This document shows, one piece after another, positions 15,417-24,951 of a stretch of DNA of 64,000 nucleotides (position 1 is the stretch's first letter; every line of letters begins with the position of its first letter). The notes under the pieces were generated by a model, which saw nothing but the letters and a program-made list of their open reading frames with translations, was not told where the DNA came from and searched no databases. Made by a program: the position numbers and the translations under genes. The stretch comes from UBA2136 sp963974105. Its GTDB lineage: Bacteria; Pseudomonadota; Alphaproteobacteria; UBA2136. The stretch is from assembly GCA_963974105.1 (NCBI GenBank), contig CAXBBG010000006.1:1-64000 (forward strand). Reading direction: 5' to 3'.

Positions 15417-18326
15417 ATGAAAAAAGCACATGCTTTTAACACTTTTAAACTTGTCGGCAGTCAATATATTTCTGCGCTTCAGGCCAATGTAGAACTGTAT
15501 GAACATAAAAAAACAGGGGCGATGCATTTGCACTTAGCGGCTGAAAATACTGAAAATGTATTTATGGTTGCTTTTCGTACAATGCCAAGCACGTCTAACG
15601 GTGTGGCGCACATATTGGAACACACAGCCCTTTGTGGCAGTGAAAAATTTCCAACACGTGATCCGTTTTTTAGCATGATTAAACGTTCGTTAAATAGTTT
15701 TATGAATGCTTTTACATCCTGCGATTGGACAGCTTACCCGTTCGCTTCACCTAACAAAAAAGACTTTAATAATTTGTTAGATGTTTATTTGGACGCCGCA
15801 TTTTTCCCAAATTTAGATGCGCTGGACTTCAAGCAAGAAGGCCACCGTGTAGATTTTGAAAAAACGGGTGATAAAACAAGCAACCTTATTTTTAAAGGTG
15901 TTGTTTTTAATGAAATGAAAGGGGCGATGAGCCCACCTGAACGTGTTGTACATCAAGCTATGCAAACGGCACTCTGCCCAGGCACTACGTATGAAATTAA
16001 CAGCGGGGGTGAACCTGCGAATATTCCTGATTTAACATATCAAGAATTTAAAGACTTTCATGCAACGCATTATCACCCAAGCAATGCCATTTTTATGACA
16101 TATGGGGATATACCTGCGGCAAAACATCAAGAAAAATTTGAAACGAATGTATTACACCGTTTTGAAAAATCTGATAAGTCGTTTAGCGTGCCTAATGTGA
16201 AGCGTTTTAAAAAGCCAATCACACAGCACATTCAATATGCATATGATGAAGAAGATACATCAAAGCGAACCTTTATTGAAATGGGTTGGTTGCTTGGTCA
16301 AACCACAGACGCTTACGAAAACCTTAAAACATTATATATGTATATGGTTTTATTGGGTGATAGTTCTTCACCGTTAATGTCAGCGCTTGAAAGCTCAGAT
16401 CTTGGAACAGCACCACAAGTAACATTTGACCCTGAAAATAAGGAAACAATGTTTGCTGTGGGCCTTCAAGGCAGTGAAGTGAAGCATAAGGCAGACGTTG
16501 AAAAACTAATTTTAGATACCCTTCAACAGGTAGCTAAGGACGGTATTTCAAATGATCGTATTAACGCTTTGCTTGATCAAATTGAAGTGGATGTGCGTAA
16601 CCAAGAAGGCGGTGGATATCCTTTGGGTATGTCGATGATGTTGAATGTTATAAACTGCTCAATACATGGCGGCGACTTGTTAAACGCCCTCAATGTTGAA
16701 CCTGTTTTACAAAAACTACGTTTAGAAGCATTAAAGCCTAGCTTTGTTCAAGACCTTATAAAGGATATGTTGTTGAATAATACGCACCGTGTCACTTTAG
16801 TGGCGGAACCTAACACAGGTTTAAGTGCGCAAAAAGCGAAAGAAGAAGCAGATAGATTGGCGCAAATGAAAGCAGCTATGACAGACGCAGAACTGGACGC
16901 TATTATTCAAACCGCAAAAGACCTTGATGAGCGTCAAAGTGCAGAAGATGACGTTTCGTGCTTACCAACGGTAACCATGAGCGACATTCCAACACAAAAA
17001 ACATATATGCAAAGTAAAGCGTTTAACACGCCAACCCCTGCTGTAGGCTTTGCTGTGGGTACCAACGGCCTTGTTTCACAAAAAATTATTGTGGACATGC
17101 CAAGTTTAACCGAGCGCCAACTGAAATTATTGCCTTACTACACAGCCCTTGTAACAGAAGTGGCTATTGGTAAACGTGACTATTTAGAAGCTGGTGAATG
17201 GCAAACAGGTATCTGTAGTAGCTTTGGTGCTTCGGCTTCATTGCGCAGTGTGGTTGGAGATGTACAAAATGTGAATGCGTTTATTACATTTTCAGCTTCT
17301 GGGCTTGAACGTCGTAGTGACGAAATGGCTGCCATGATGCGTGAAACAATTGAAACGGTTTCATTTCACGAGCATAAACGCTTGAAGGAAGTGGTCGGTC
17401 AATTAAAGTTACGCAAAGAAAATAGCATTACAAGTAGTGGTCATGTAATTGCAGCAGCAGCCGCAAGCCATGGTATGAGTGCTTGTGGTGATATGGCCTT
17501 TAAAATGAACGGCCTTGATAGCGTTCTTTTTGTAAAAGACCTATTTAAGTCATTTGATGATAAGGCAAAACTTGCAGCCTTTGCAGACGAGTTGAGCGAT
17601 ATTCATAACTTAGTGAAAGCGGCGCCACGTAAAATTATGGCGATTGCGGAAACTGAAAAGTTAGATGGTATTGTTCAAACGCTTGAAGCGGAAGTTACAG
17701 CATTACCTGTTCATAATTCAAACGCATTTACGACCGTAAGTGTAAATGAAACTGTGAACGATATGTGGGTAATGAACACAGCGGTTAACTTTTGTGCAAA
17801 AGCATTTAAGGCTGTGCCTTCAACGCATGCAGACGCACCCGCACTTCAAATTTTAGCTGTGTATATGAAGAATAAATTCTTACATACAGCTATCCGTGAG
17901 AAGGGCGGTGCTTATGGCGGTGGTGCGACTTATAATGGTGATAACGGCACGTTTGCATTTATGTCGTACCGTGATCCACGTTTAAGTGAAACTTTAAAGG
18001 ACTATGATGCCGCAATTGAATGGATGAAATCTGCCAAGCATAATGCTGACGATGTGCGTGAAGCTATTTTTGGTATTATCAGTACTATTGATGCACCAAA
18101 TACACCTATGAAAGACGCTTCTGAAAACTATAGTGCGCGGTTACATGGGCGCACTGATGATATACGTAGCGACTATCGTTCACGCATTCTTGCAGTAACC
18201 GTAGAAGAATTGGTACGTGTGGCAAACACTTACCTAGACCCTGCTAAAGCAAGTACGGCTGTTATTACAAGCGCTAAAGGTTTAAAAACTGAAGGTGACT
18301 TGGGATTAAGGGTGATTAACCTATAA
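15417..18326 (+). CDS. M16C metallopeptidase, PreP/Cym1-like
   Basis: A 969-residue zinc peptidase of the M16C subfamily (presequence protease group). The inverted zinc motif HILEH (HxxEH) is near residue 66, in AHILEHTALCGS, a hallmark of PreP. Downstream acidic ligands lie in the conserved NEMKGAMS stretch near residue 165. The four-domain M16C length (about 970) is normal, and the C-terminal GGAYGGGA...FMSYRDPR motif matches. Such enzymes degrade free peptides up to a few kDa. No signal peptide is seen, so it is cytoplasmic. It is monocistronic with a near-perfect extended -10 promoter and its own terminator. Confidence 0.95.
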   Translation: MKKAHAFNTFKLVGSQYISALQANVELYEHKKTGAMHLHLAAENTENVFMVAFRTMPSTSNGVAHILEHTALCGSEKFPTRDPFFSMIKRSLNSFMNAFTSCDWTAYPFASPNKKDFNNLLDVYLDAAFFPNLDALDFKQEGHRVDFEKTGDKTSNLIFKGVVFNEMKGAMSPPERVVHQAMQTALCPGTTYEINSGGEPANIPDLTYQEFKDFHATHYHPSNAIFMTYGDIPAAKHQEKFETNVLHRFEKSDKSFSVPNVKRFKKPITQHIQYAYDEEDTSKRTFIEMGWLLGQTTDAYENLKTLYMYMVLLGDSSSPLMSALESSDLGTAPQVTFDPENKETMFAVGLQGSEVKHKADVEKLILDTLQQVAKDGISNDRINALLDQIEVDVRNQEGGGYPLGMSMMLNVINCSIHGGDLLNALNVEPVLQKLRLEALKPSFVQDLIKDMLLNNTHRVTLVAEPNTGLSAQKAKEEADRLAQMKAAMTDAELDAIIQTAKDLDERQSAEDDVSCLPTVTMSDIPTQKTYMQSKAFNTPTPAVGFAVGTNGLVSQKIIVDMPSLTERQLKLLPYYTALVTEVAIGKRDYLEAGEWQTGICSSFGASASLRSVVGDVQNVNAFITFSASGLERRSDEMAAMMRETIETVSFHEHKRLKEVVGQLKLRKENSITSSGHVIAAAAASHGMSACGDMAFKMNGLDSVLFVKDLFKSFDDKAKLAAFADELSDIHNLVKAAPRKIMAIAETEKLDGIVQTLEAEVTALPVHNSNAFTTVSVNETVNDMWVMNTAVNFCAKAFKAVPSTHADAPALQILAVYMKNKFLHTAIREKGGAYGGGATYNGDNGTFAFMSYRDPRLSETLKDYDAAIEWMKSAKHNADDVREAIFGIISTIDAPNTPMKDASENYSARLHGRTDDIRSDYRSRILAVTVEELVRVANTYLDPAKASTAVITSAKGLKTEGDLGLRVINL

Positions 18327-18352
18327 TATTTTTATATTATAATAGCGATATA

Positions 18353-18382
18353 AAAAGGGTGCCTTCGGGCACTCTTTTTTTT
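18353..18382 (+). terminator. Terminator of the M16C peptidase gene
   Basis: GTGCC TTCG GGCAC with three more pairs (one G-U) and a run of eight T. The UUCG tetraloop adds stability. Confidence 0.9.
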
Positions 18383-18403
18383 GCGTATAAGTTTTTATAA
18401 AAC

Positions 18404-18435
18404 AAAAAAAGCCCCTGTTAAAGGCGCTTTTTTTG
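18404..18435 (-). terminator. Probable terminator of the gatC-gatB cluster
   Basis: On the minus strand GCGCCT and AGGGGC can pair with one G-G mismatch, followed by a run of seven T. It lies 17 bases past the gatB stop. Confidence 0.6.
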
Positions 18436-18451
18436 TTTTGATATACGTACC

Positions 18452-19894
18452 TTATGAAAGAGCGCTACGTAAAATATCGTTTACAATTTTAGGGTTGGCT
18501 TTGCCACCTGTTTCTTTCATAACTTGTCCAACAAAGAAGCCAAACAAACGGTCGTTACCGCCTTTGAATTTTTCAACATTGTCAGGGTTGGCTGCAATGA
18601 TTTTATTTACAATGGCGTTAATCGCATCTGTATCTGTAATTTGTACAAGACCTTGTTCTTCTACAATGTCTTTGGCATTGCGGCTTGTTTCAAGCATTTC
18701 TTCAAAAACAGTTTTAGCAATTTTACCGCTAATAATGTCTTCAGAGATCATAGAAACCAACTCACCTAGCTGTTCTGGTGAAACTGGAGATTCTTGAATT
18801 TCTAAGCCACGCTTATTAAGCGCACCAAATAATTCACCTGTTACCCAGTTTGAACAAAGTTTAGGATCATTCTTTTCACCAACAACCGCTTCGTAAAATT
18901 TAGCGTTTGCTTTAGATAGTGTCAGAACGGCCGCATCATATGGGCTCAGTTCGTAAACTTTAATGAGACGTTCTTTCATTTCATCTGGTAGTTCAGGCAT
19001 AGACTTGGCACAAGCTTCAATACGTTCTTCTGTCAAGTTGAGTGGTAGTAGGTCTGGCTCTGGGAAGTAACGATAGTCGTGCGCGTCTTCTTTAGAGCGC
19101 ATTGTACGTGTTACGTTTTGGTTTGCGTCCCATAGAATTGTTTCTTGGTTAATTTCGCCACCGTCTTCTAAAACGTCAATTTGGTGGTTTGCTTCGTACT
19201 CAATCGCGCGCATCACGTTACGGATAGAGTTTAAGTTTTTAATTTCACGGCGTGTGCCCAAGGTGTTAACACCTTTTTTACGTACAGAAACGTTCGCATC
19301 ACAGCGCATAGAGCCTTGCTCCATGTTGCCATCACATACTTCAAGAAAACGTAGGATAGAGCGCAATTTCTTAAGGTATTCACCGGCTTCTTCTGGTGTG
19401 CGCATGTCAGGCTCTGACACAATTTCCATTAAAGGAATACCTGCACGGTTTAGGTCAACGTGACTGTGGTGTTCAGCGCCAAAATCATGCACAGATTTAC
19501 CGGCATCTTCTTCTAAGTGCATACGTGTGACACCAATGTTTTTTGTAGAACCATCCGCAAGATCAACAGTAATGTTACCATGTTCTACAATAGGTAATTC
19601 AAACTGTGTAATTTGGTAGCCTTTAGGAAGGTCAGGGTAAAAATAGTTTTTGCGAGAAAAAACGCTTTTACGGTTAATACGACAGCCTAAAGCAAGGCCA
19701 AGTTTAATACCTGCGTCAACGGCGGCGCGGTTTAATACTGGTAATACGCCAGGCATACCTAGGTCAATCATGTTGGCTTGGGTGTTTGGTTCTGCGCCAA
19801 AGGTTGTAGATGAACCTGAAAATAGTTTGGATTGAGATGTTACTTGTGCGTGAACTTCTAAACCAATAACCATTTCATAATCTGGGTGTATCAT
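18452..19894 (-). CDS. gatB: Asp-tRNA(Asn)/Glu-tRNA(Gln) amidotransferase subunit B
   Basis: A 480-residue kinase and tRNA-binding subunit of GatCAB. It phosphorylates Glu- or Asp-tRNA and receives ammonia from GatA. Typical features are GLEVHAQV at the start, then FSRKNYFYPDLPKGYQITQ, LEEDAGK and DLNRAGIPLMEIVSEPD, and a C-terminal YqeY-like tail ending in GKANPKIVNDILRSAL. Length is normal. It is the last gene of a minus-strand cluster gatC, gatA, IMPase-like gene, gatB, and starts 20 bases after the IMPase stop with GGAG upstream. GatCAB implies that Gln-tRNA, Asn-tRNA or both are made by the indirect route. Confidence 0.97.
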   Translation of the reverse strand: MIHPDYEMVIGLEVHAQVTSQSKLFSGSSTTFGAEPNTQANMIDLGMPGVLPVLNRAAVDAGIKLGLALGCRINRKSVFSRKNYFYPDLPKGYQITQFELPIVEHGNITVDLADGSTKNIGVTRMHLEEDAGKSVHDFGAEHHSHVDLNRAGIPLMEIVSEPDMRTPEEAGEYLKKLRSILRFLEVCDGNMEQGSMRCDANVSVRKKGVNTLGTRREIKNLNSIRNVMRAIEYEANHQIDVLEDGGEINQETILWDANQNVTRTMRSKEDAHDYRYFPEPDLLPLNLTEERIEACAKSMPELPDEMKERLIKVYELSPYDAAVLTLSKANAKFYEAVVGEKNDPKLCSNWVTGELFGALNKRGLEIQESPVSPEQLGELVSMISEDIISGKIAKTVFEEMLETSRNAKDIVEEQGLVQITDTDAINAIVNKIIAANPDNVEKFKGGNDRLFGFFVGQVMKETGGKANPKIVNDILRSALS

Positions 19895-19913
19895 TTTTTT
19901 TCTCCTAAAAAGT

Positions 19914-20768
19914 TTAAGCCGCTTTAAACGTGCTTACATATTCAATTTTTTTATAAATAAAGTCAAAGTTTTCAGGCAATGCTGCAATAAAAGGCTCTTT
20001 TAGCCACCATTCATTGTTTAAGCAAGCGCTTTCAAATTTTGTAAATTCTGTTTTTGTTTCGATAAATTCAATTTTAAAACCAAGGGCCTTGTAAAAAGCA
20101 AATAACGCAGCATTATCCCATATTTTAGCACGTGAAAGAACGCCCGCTACATTTGAATAACAAGCATTCACACCGTCAACAACGGCAGAACCTGTTGTGA
20201 TGAGGTAGCCATTTATTTTGTGCTCATGTTCAATAACGCTAAGAGAGCTTACAATAGGGCAGTGTGCAAAAAGCTTTGAAGTTGGCAGCGGCAATGCTTT
20301 GGGTGTTGAAGCACCTTTAGCACCACGCTGACGCATGACATTTCCTTTACCATCTGTCCAAAAAAGGTCGTCTAGTTCAGGTAGATAAACAGCGCCAAGC
20401 CATGGTTCGCCTTTTTTTAGAAGCGCTAAAGAAACGCCATAAAACGGTAAGCCTGCAAAAAATGGAGCTGTTCCATCGATAGGGTCAAGAACCCATTGGT
20501 AGTCCTTGCTGAAAACTTCTGCCATAGTTGGTAGCTTGTGGGCAGTTTCTTCATCAATTAAAATGTGATCATCACGTTCTAAAAAATTAGAAAGCCGCCC
20601 AGCCACAAGCTCACTCACCGCAAGGTCAGCTGTTGTGACAACAGAAAAGTCTTCTTTTTGTTCAGCTTTGGCGTCAAGGCGCATATGGCGAGCCATGGAA
20701 CCCGCTTCAACCACAAGGGTTTTAAGCAGGTTCGCAAAGTATTCTGACTGGCTTTTTTGCTTTAACAC
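19914..20768 (-). CDS. Inositol-monophosphatase family phosphatase
   Basis: A 284-residue Mg2+-dependent phosphatase of the IMPase/HisN/CysQ fold. Metal-binding motifs are seen: the Glu pair in LIDEETAH, DPIDGTAPF, and the distal WDNAAL, so the active site looks complete. The substrate could be inositol phosphate, histidinol phosphate or 3'-phosphoadenosine phosphate; the sequence does not decide. Unusually, it lies inside the gat cluster, between gatA (11 bases upstream) and gatB (20 bases downstream), and is surely co-transcribed with them. I know of no functional link between the two. Confidence 0.9.
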   Translation of the reverse strand: MLKQKSQSEYFANLLKTLVVEAGSMARHMRLDAKAEQKEDFSVVTTADLAVSELVAGRLSNFLERDDHILIDEETAHKLPTMAEVFSKDYQWVLDPIDGTAPFFAGLPFYGVSLALLKKGEPWLGAVYLPELDDLFWTDGKGNVMRQRGAKGASTPKALPLPTSKLFAHCPIVSSLSVIEHEHKINGYLITTGSAVVDGVNACYSNVAGVLSRAKIWDNAALFAFYKALGFKIEFIETKTEFTKFESACLNNEWWLKEPFIAALPENFDFIYKKIEYVSTFKAA

Positions 20769-20779
20769 TTAAAGTTTCC

Positions 20780-22246
20780 TTAGCTTTTTGCTGGTAACAC
20801 GTTAAATTTAGTCATTTTTTCGTGTGCATAAGCTGAGCGTAATAATTTACGCTCGCTAAACGCTGGGCCAATCATTTGTACGCCGACAGGAAGAGTTGAA
20901 CCCTCATAGGTCATTGTTCCAGCTGGAACGCTTAGCCCTGGCAAGCCTGCAAGGTTTGTCGCCACTGTAAAAATGTCGTTTAAGTACATTTGAATAGGGT
21001 CATCAACTTTGCCACCAATTTTAAAGGCTGGTGTAGGCGTTGTTGGTGTCATGATAATATCAACTTTTTCGAAAGCTTCTGCAAAGTCTTTTGTTACAAG
21101 GGCGCGCACACGCTGTGCTTTGGTGTAATAAGCGTCGTAGTAACCAGAAGAAAGCGTGTAGTTACCAATCATAATACGACGTTTTACTTCATCACCAAAA
21201 CCTTCTGTACGTGTTTTCATGTATGTGTCGGTTAGGTTTTCACCTTCAACGCGTAAACCAAAGCGCATGCCATCATAGCGGGATAAGTTTGCCGCAGCTT
21301 CTGCTGGTGCAATAATGTAGTAAGCTGGTACCGCATATTTTGTATAAGGTAGGCTAATTTCTACAATTTCAGCGCCTTGGTCTTCAAAGTTTTTAATGGC
21401 TTTGTCGACAAGAGCACGCACTTCAAGGTCTAAACCTTCAACGAAGTATTCTTTTGGCAGGCCGATTTTAAGGCCTTTAATATCGAACTCCGCAAGTTTG
21501 TTGTCGTAGTTTTCGATAGGGCGATCGGCAGAAGTTGAGTCTTTTTCGTCGTAACCGCTCATAGAACGAAGCATCAAGGCTGCGTCTTCAACATTACGTG
21601 CAAAGGCACCTGCTTGGTCGAGTGATGATGCGAAAGCTATCATACCATAACGTGAGCAACGGCCGTATGTTGGCTTAATACCAACGGTTCCTGTAAAGGA
21701 CGCAGGCTGACGAATAGAACCACCTGTGTCAGAGCCAGTTGATGCTGCACATTGGTAGTCGGCAACCGCAGCGGCAGAACCACCCGAAGAACCGCCCGGT
21801 GTGCATGATAAATCCCAAGGGTTTTTAACAGCGCCGAAATATGACGTTTCGTTAGAAGAGCCCATGGCAAATTCATCCATGTTGGTTTTACCAAGTAAAA
21901 CACCACCCGCGCGCCAAAGGTTTTCTGTCACGGTTGACTCGTAAGGTGGAATAAATCCATCTAAAATGTGTGAACAAGCTGTTGTGCGCACGCCTTTTGT
22001 ACAAAAAAGATCTTTAATACCCAAAGGCACACCTTCAAGCAGGCGAGGGTTACCTTCTTTAACACGCTTGTCTGAAGCTTCTGCCATGTTTAAGGCATGT
22101 TCACGGTCAATGGTCACATAAGCGTTAATTTCAGCATTACGTGCTTCAATACGGTCAAGTAGAGACTTTGTAAGTTCTACCGAAGTAATTTCTTTGTTTT
22201 TAATTTTTTCAGCCGATTCTTTCAGGCCTAGTTCGTATAATTCCAT
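20780..22246 (-). CDS. gatA: Asp-tRNA(Asn)/Glu-tRNA(Gln) amidotransferase subunit A
   Basis: A 488-residue amidase-signature enzyme that hydrolyses glutamine to supply ammonia to GatB. The Ser-cisSer-Lys triad is visible: Lys in GIKDLFC, the first Ser in PGGSSGGSAAAVA and the nucleophile Ser in GSDTGGSIRQPASF. Length and motif spacing are normal. It follows gatC by 58 bases on the same strand and precedes the IMPase-like gene by 11 bases. It starts at the ATG at 22246, giving MELYELGLKESAEKIK, the usual N terminus. Confidence 0.97.
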   Translation of the reverse strand: MELYELGLKESAEKIKNKEITSVELTKSLLDRIEARNAEINAYVTIDREHALNMAEASDKRVKEGNPRLLEGVPLGIKDLFCTKGVRTTACSHILDGFIPPYESTVTENLWRAGGVLLGKTNMDEFAMGSSNETSYFGAVKNPWDLSCTPGGSSGGSAAAVADYQCAASTGSDTGGSIRQPASFTGTVGIKPTYGRCSRYGMIAFASSLDQAGAFARNVEDAALMLRSMSGYDEKDSTSADRPIENYDNKLAEFDIKGLKIGLPKEYFVEGLDLEVRALVDKAIKNFEDQGAEIVEISLPYTKYAVPAYYIIAPAEAAANLSRYDGMRFGLRVEGENLTDTYMKTRTEGFGDEVKRRIMIGNYTLSSGYYDAYYTKAQRVRALVTKDFAEAFEKVDIIMTPTTPTPAFKIGGKVDDPIQMYLNDIFTVATNLAGLPGLSVPAGTMTYEGSTLPVGVQMIGPAFSERKLLRSAYAHEKMTKFNVLPAKS

Positions 22247-22304
22247 AGTATCTCTTACTAATATTTATATTTAATCAATTTTTTGTTTTGTGTGCCAAGG
22301 GCTG

Positions 22305-22595
22305 TTATTCAATAACGCGTGGAACGACAAAGAAGCCCATTTCTTGTTCTGGGCTTGTGGCCATAAGTGACTCACGGTCATTTGTTGTTGTCACCACATC
22401 ATCACGTTCTGGCGTGCTTGTACCGCTCACAGAACTGGACATCGGCTCAATGCCTTCAGTCGGGACTTCTTGCAATTGCGAAATAAAATCAACGATTTTA
22501 TTAAGTTCCCCACCAATTTCTATGGCAGTTTCTTCATCAAATTTCATCATAGAAAGCTTTGCAAGCTTGTTTACTGTTTTAAGATCGATAGACAT
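22305..22595 (-). CDS. gatC: Asp-tRNA(Asn)/Glu-tRNA(Gln) amidotransferase subunit C
   Basis: A 96-residue belt-like subunit that stabilises GatA on GatB. It has the family pattern: VNKLAKLSMMKFDEETA at the N terminus, then LNKIVDFISQLQEV and a DDVV-containing extended C-terminal part. It is the first gene of the minus-strand cluster and is divergent from ruvX, with only 56 bases between the two starts, so the promoters must overlap or abut. The ruvX/gatC divergence is common in Alphaproteobacteria. Confidence 0.93.
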   Translation of the reverse strand: MSIDLKTVNKLAKLSMMKFDEETAIEIGGELNKIVDFISQLQEVPTEGIEPMSSSVSGTSTPERDDVVTTTNDRESLMATSPEQEMGFFVVPRVIE

Positions 22596-22651
22596 TGTGT
22601 TAGATTCCTAACTGATTAATTGTTTTTAACAGAATATAGATACCAAATAAC

Positions 22652-23128
22652 ATGCCATTACGCAACCCACAAGATCTACCAAACAACGGAAAAATAATTG
22701 CCTTTGATGTCGGCAGTAAAACAGTGGGCATTGCCACAAGTGATAAAGGGCGCATGATTGCTTCTCCATATAAAACGTTAACACGTGAAAAATGGAAGGT
22801 GGATAAGGAGATTTTGCGAAAATTTATTGAGACGGAAGGCGTGACATGTGCCGTGGTGGGACTGCCTTTGAATATGAGTGGTGACATTACGCCTCAAACA
22901 AAGTCGTGTATTTCGTTTGCAGAAAATGTAGAGCGTGACCTTGGTATACCCGTTTTGTTGTGGGATGAACGTTTGTCTACTGTTTCAGCCACCAACGCTT
23001 TGTTTGAGCAACGCCAAGGACGCCAAAAGCGTGCCAGTAAAAAAGATGTGAAAAAACAAGTGGACAGTGTGGCGGCTTCTTTATTTTTACAGTCTGTTCT
23101 AGAAAATTTACGTTATAGCCAGTTTTAA
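22652..23128 (+). CDS. ruvX: Holliday junction resolvase-like protein RuvX/YqgF
   Basis: A 158-residue RNase H-fold nuclease, implicated in pre-16S rRNA 5' processing and in Holliday junction resolution. Conserved blocks: AFDVGSKTVGIATSD (first catalytic Asp), VVGLPLNMSGD, LLWDERLST (Asp-Glu) and KKQVDSVAASLFLQ (last catalytic Asp). It has a normal length with a slightly long N terminus (MPLRNPQDLPNNGK). It is divergent from gatC and followed by an 88-base gap. Confidence 0.93.
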   Translation: MPLRNPQDLPNNGKIIAFDVGSKTVGIATSDKGRMIASPYKTLTREKWKVDKEILRKFIETEGVTCAVVGLPLNMSGDITPQTKSCISFAENVERDLGIPVLLWDERLSTVSATNALFEQRQGRQKRASKKDVKKQVDSVAASLFLQSVLENLRYSQF

Positions 23129-23216
23129 TGCTTGTTATAACGGTCTTTGGTTCTTATATATAATATAATAGATTTAAAACCTTTTCTTTTTCTTAAAAAT
23201 CTTTAAGGAGTCCGTT

Positions 23217-23903
23217 ATGGACGCTCAAAATTTAATTGCTGATATTCAGCTAAATCCCGTGCGTTATATTGGTAAAAAACTTTGTGTTTATATGGCTCAA
23301 GTGGCTTCATTACCCATGAATATGCCTAAAGCAACGCGTGATGCCATTATATGCCAATGGAATAAGGAATATGATAAGCTTTATAGCCAGGATACATCAG
23401 CTCTTTGGGTTGAAGGTGTTAAGCTTGATCTTGTCCATCAAAGTCACCCTGCGCTACTTGACCAAAAAAAGGGCTCTCTTCCCGTTGATATTTTACTGAA
23501 TAACTGTATTAAACTTGAAATTGACCTTACCGATAATAATTGGGAGCAAAATCTAAATAATGCTGTTGCAGAGGCTCGGGTGAGGGCGCATTGCTGTAAG
23601 GCTCAAATTCAGGAGCTGATGCAAAATACAGTGAACGCATTGATAAATGTTAAATTGGTTAAACCAGCAGGTGCAATAGCACTTCAAGGTATTGGCGAAA
23701 AAATGATGGCATATAGAAAATGTATGTTGTTAGCAAAAAACGCTAAAAAAACTATTGCACCACGTGTTTATTCTACATTTTATGTAGGGTTTGCAAGTCA
23801 ATGTAATACTGGCTGTGAAGTGGTGAATGCGCGCATTGCTGAAATTGCCAAAAAAGCGGCTTTACGTCAAGCCCTACAGACAAAAAATACACCATTAAGT
23901 TAG
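23217..23903 (+). CDS. Hypothetical protein
   Basis: A 228-residue soluble protein with no family I know. It has eight cysteines scattered without CxxC spacing, a basic helical C-terminal third (AKKTIAPRV... and AEIAKKAALRQ), and no signal peptide or membrane helix. The start is firm: AAGGAG eight bases before the ATG. It is a single gene closed by a strong terminator. The next gene (24063) has similar size and layout, but I see no clear sequence relationship. Function unknown. Confidence 0.65.
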   Translation: MDAQNLIADIQLNPVRYIGKKLCVYMAQVASLPMNMPKATRDAIICQWNKEYDKLYSQDTSALWVEGVKLDLVHQSHPALLDQKKGSLPVDILLNNCIKLEIDLTDNNWEQNLNNAVAEARVRAHCCKAQIQELMQNTVNALINVKLVKPAGAIALQGIGEKMMAYRKCMLLAKNAKKTIAPRVYSTFYVGFASQCNTGCEVVNARIAEIAKKAALRQALQTKNTPLS

Positions 23904-23921
23904 TATTTAACTATCGAAAAT

Positions 23922-23949
23922 AAAACCCTCTATTTTTTAGAGGGTTTTT
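23922..23949 (+). terminator. Intrinsic terminator
   Basis: CCCTCTA (23926-23932) pairs with TAGAGGG (23938-23944), with A and T runs outside. Confidence 0.9.
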
Positions 23950-23951
23950 GC

Positions 23952-23981
23952 TTGCTTTGTTGAACTTTCTTGGCGTATACT
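23952..23981 (+). promoter_or_regulatory. Probable sigma-70 promoter of the gene at 24063
   Basis: TTGCTT (23952-23957) and TATACT (23976-23981) are 18 bases apart, directly after the preceding terminator and about 80 bases before the next ATG. Confidence 0.45.
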
Positions 23982-24062
23982 CCGCCTCCTAAAACATACC
24001 TAATCTTTTCTTTTATCTATCTTTTTTAAGATACGACTCTTTCTCTTATAAGGAGAAAAAAT

Positions 24063-24869
24063 ATGACAATGCAAAAAAAACGAGGCATTTCCATTCGTGG
24101 TGTAGAAATTATCAGCATAGATGCGCATACAGCACGCGTGATTGAAAAGGGAGTGCCGACAACGTATCAAACACATGAAATTGTGGCGAGTGCTTCAGAG
24201 GTTTTTGTTGAAGAGCCTTTATACACGACTGAAATGCGCTTAACACTTCATACTAAGGATCGTCCTTTACCATATGATGCGCAGCAAACTAAAAAACCGC
24301 ATATACGCACGTTAAGTGATGCAGTGCGTGTGATACGCTCTGTTAATGATCTGATTAAACAAAATGGCCAAAATTTTTTGTTCGATATGTCTTCTCTTAA
24401 GGCGCGCCGAAATATTTTGCAAATAAACCCTGCTAAGTTTAAAAAAGGCATTTCTTCTTGCGATATTCCTATTACGCTGCATGTTGTTCAAAGTTGTGAT
24501 AGCCAATATATTCCTCCCAAAGTGTCTTCTATTTTGTATGGGATGCATATTTATACTGTGTATAAACAAATGAAGGGGCTGGCTGAAGATTTAATAAAGC
24601 AATATCCCGACTATGTGGATGGTTACACGCTTCAAATGCATCGTGTTTTTAAGACGCATCATGTTAATATGTATTTGTCGGAAGAAGCGCAGAATTATAT
24701 GCGAGCGTTGCACCCTCTGCTGGATGCAGCAAGTAAACAAAATGGCTTTAAATATAGCTTGAATCCCAAGTATATATACGAATATTTTGGCGGGCAATGT
24801 GATTGTAAATTCTTTATGTCTAAAGAGTGGATACGCATTGCACAAAAAATTAATCGTATTAAAACGTGA
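24063..24869 (+). CDS. Hypothetical basic protein
   Basis: A 268-residue protein that I do not recognise. It is basic and soluble. The N-terminal 80 residues look beta-rich (ISIRGVEIISIDAHTARVIEK) and the rest helical. There is no signal peptide or membrane helix. One C-terminal cysteine pair (GGQCDCKFF) could bind metal but is too small to interpret. GGAG stands seven bases before the ATG. It has its own promoter candidate and terminator, so it is a single-gene unit. Function unknown. Confidence 0.63.
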   Translation: MTMQKKRGISIRGVEIISIDAHTARVIEKGVPTTYQTHEIVASASEVFVEEPLYTTEMRLTLHTKDRPLPYDAQQTKKPHIRTLSDAVRVIRSVNDLIKQNGQNFLFDMSSLKARRNILQINPAKFKKGISSCDIPITLHVVQSCDSQYIPPKVSSILYGMHIYTVYKQMKGLAEDLIKQYPDYVDGYTLQMHRVFKTHHVNMYLSEEAQNYMRALHPLLDAASKQNGFKYSLNPKYIYEYFGGQCDCKFFMSKEWIRIAQKINRIKT

Positions 24870-24886
24870 AATTAAATATCGAATAT

Positions 24887-24918
24887 GAAAACTTCTCCTT
24901 TATAGGAGAGGTTTTCTT
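24887..24918 (+). terminator. Intrinsic terminator
   Basis: AAAAC...CTCC and GGAG...GTTTT arms around TTTATA, followed by a T-rich tail. Confidence 0.8.
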
Positions 24919-24951
24919 TTTATTTAAAGTATGGTGGTGTAGTATGCCTTT

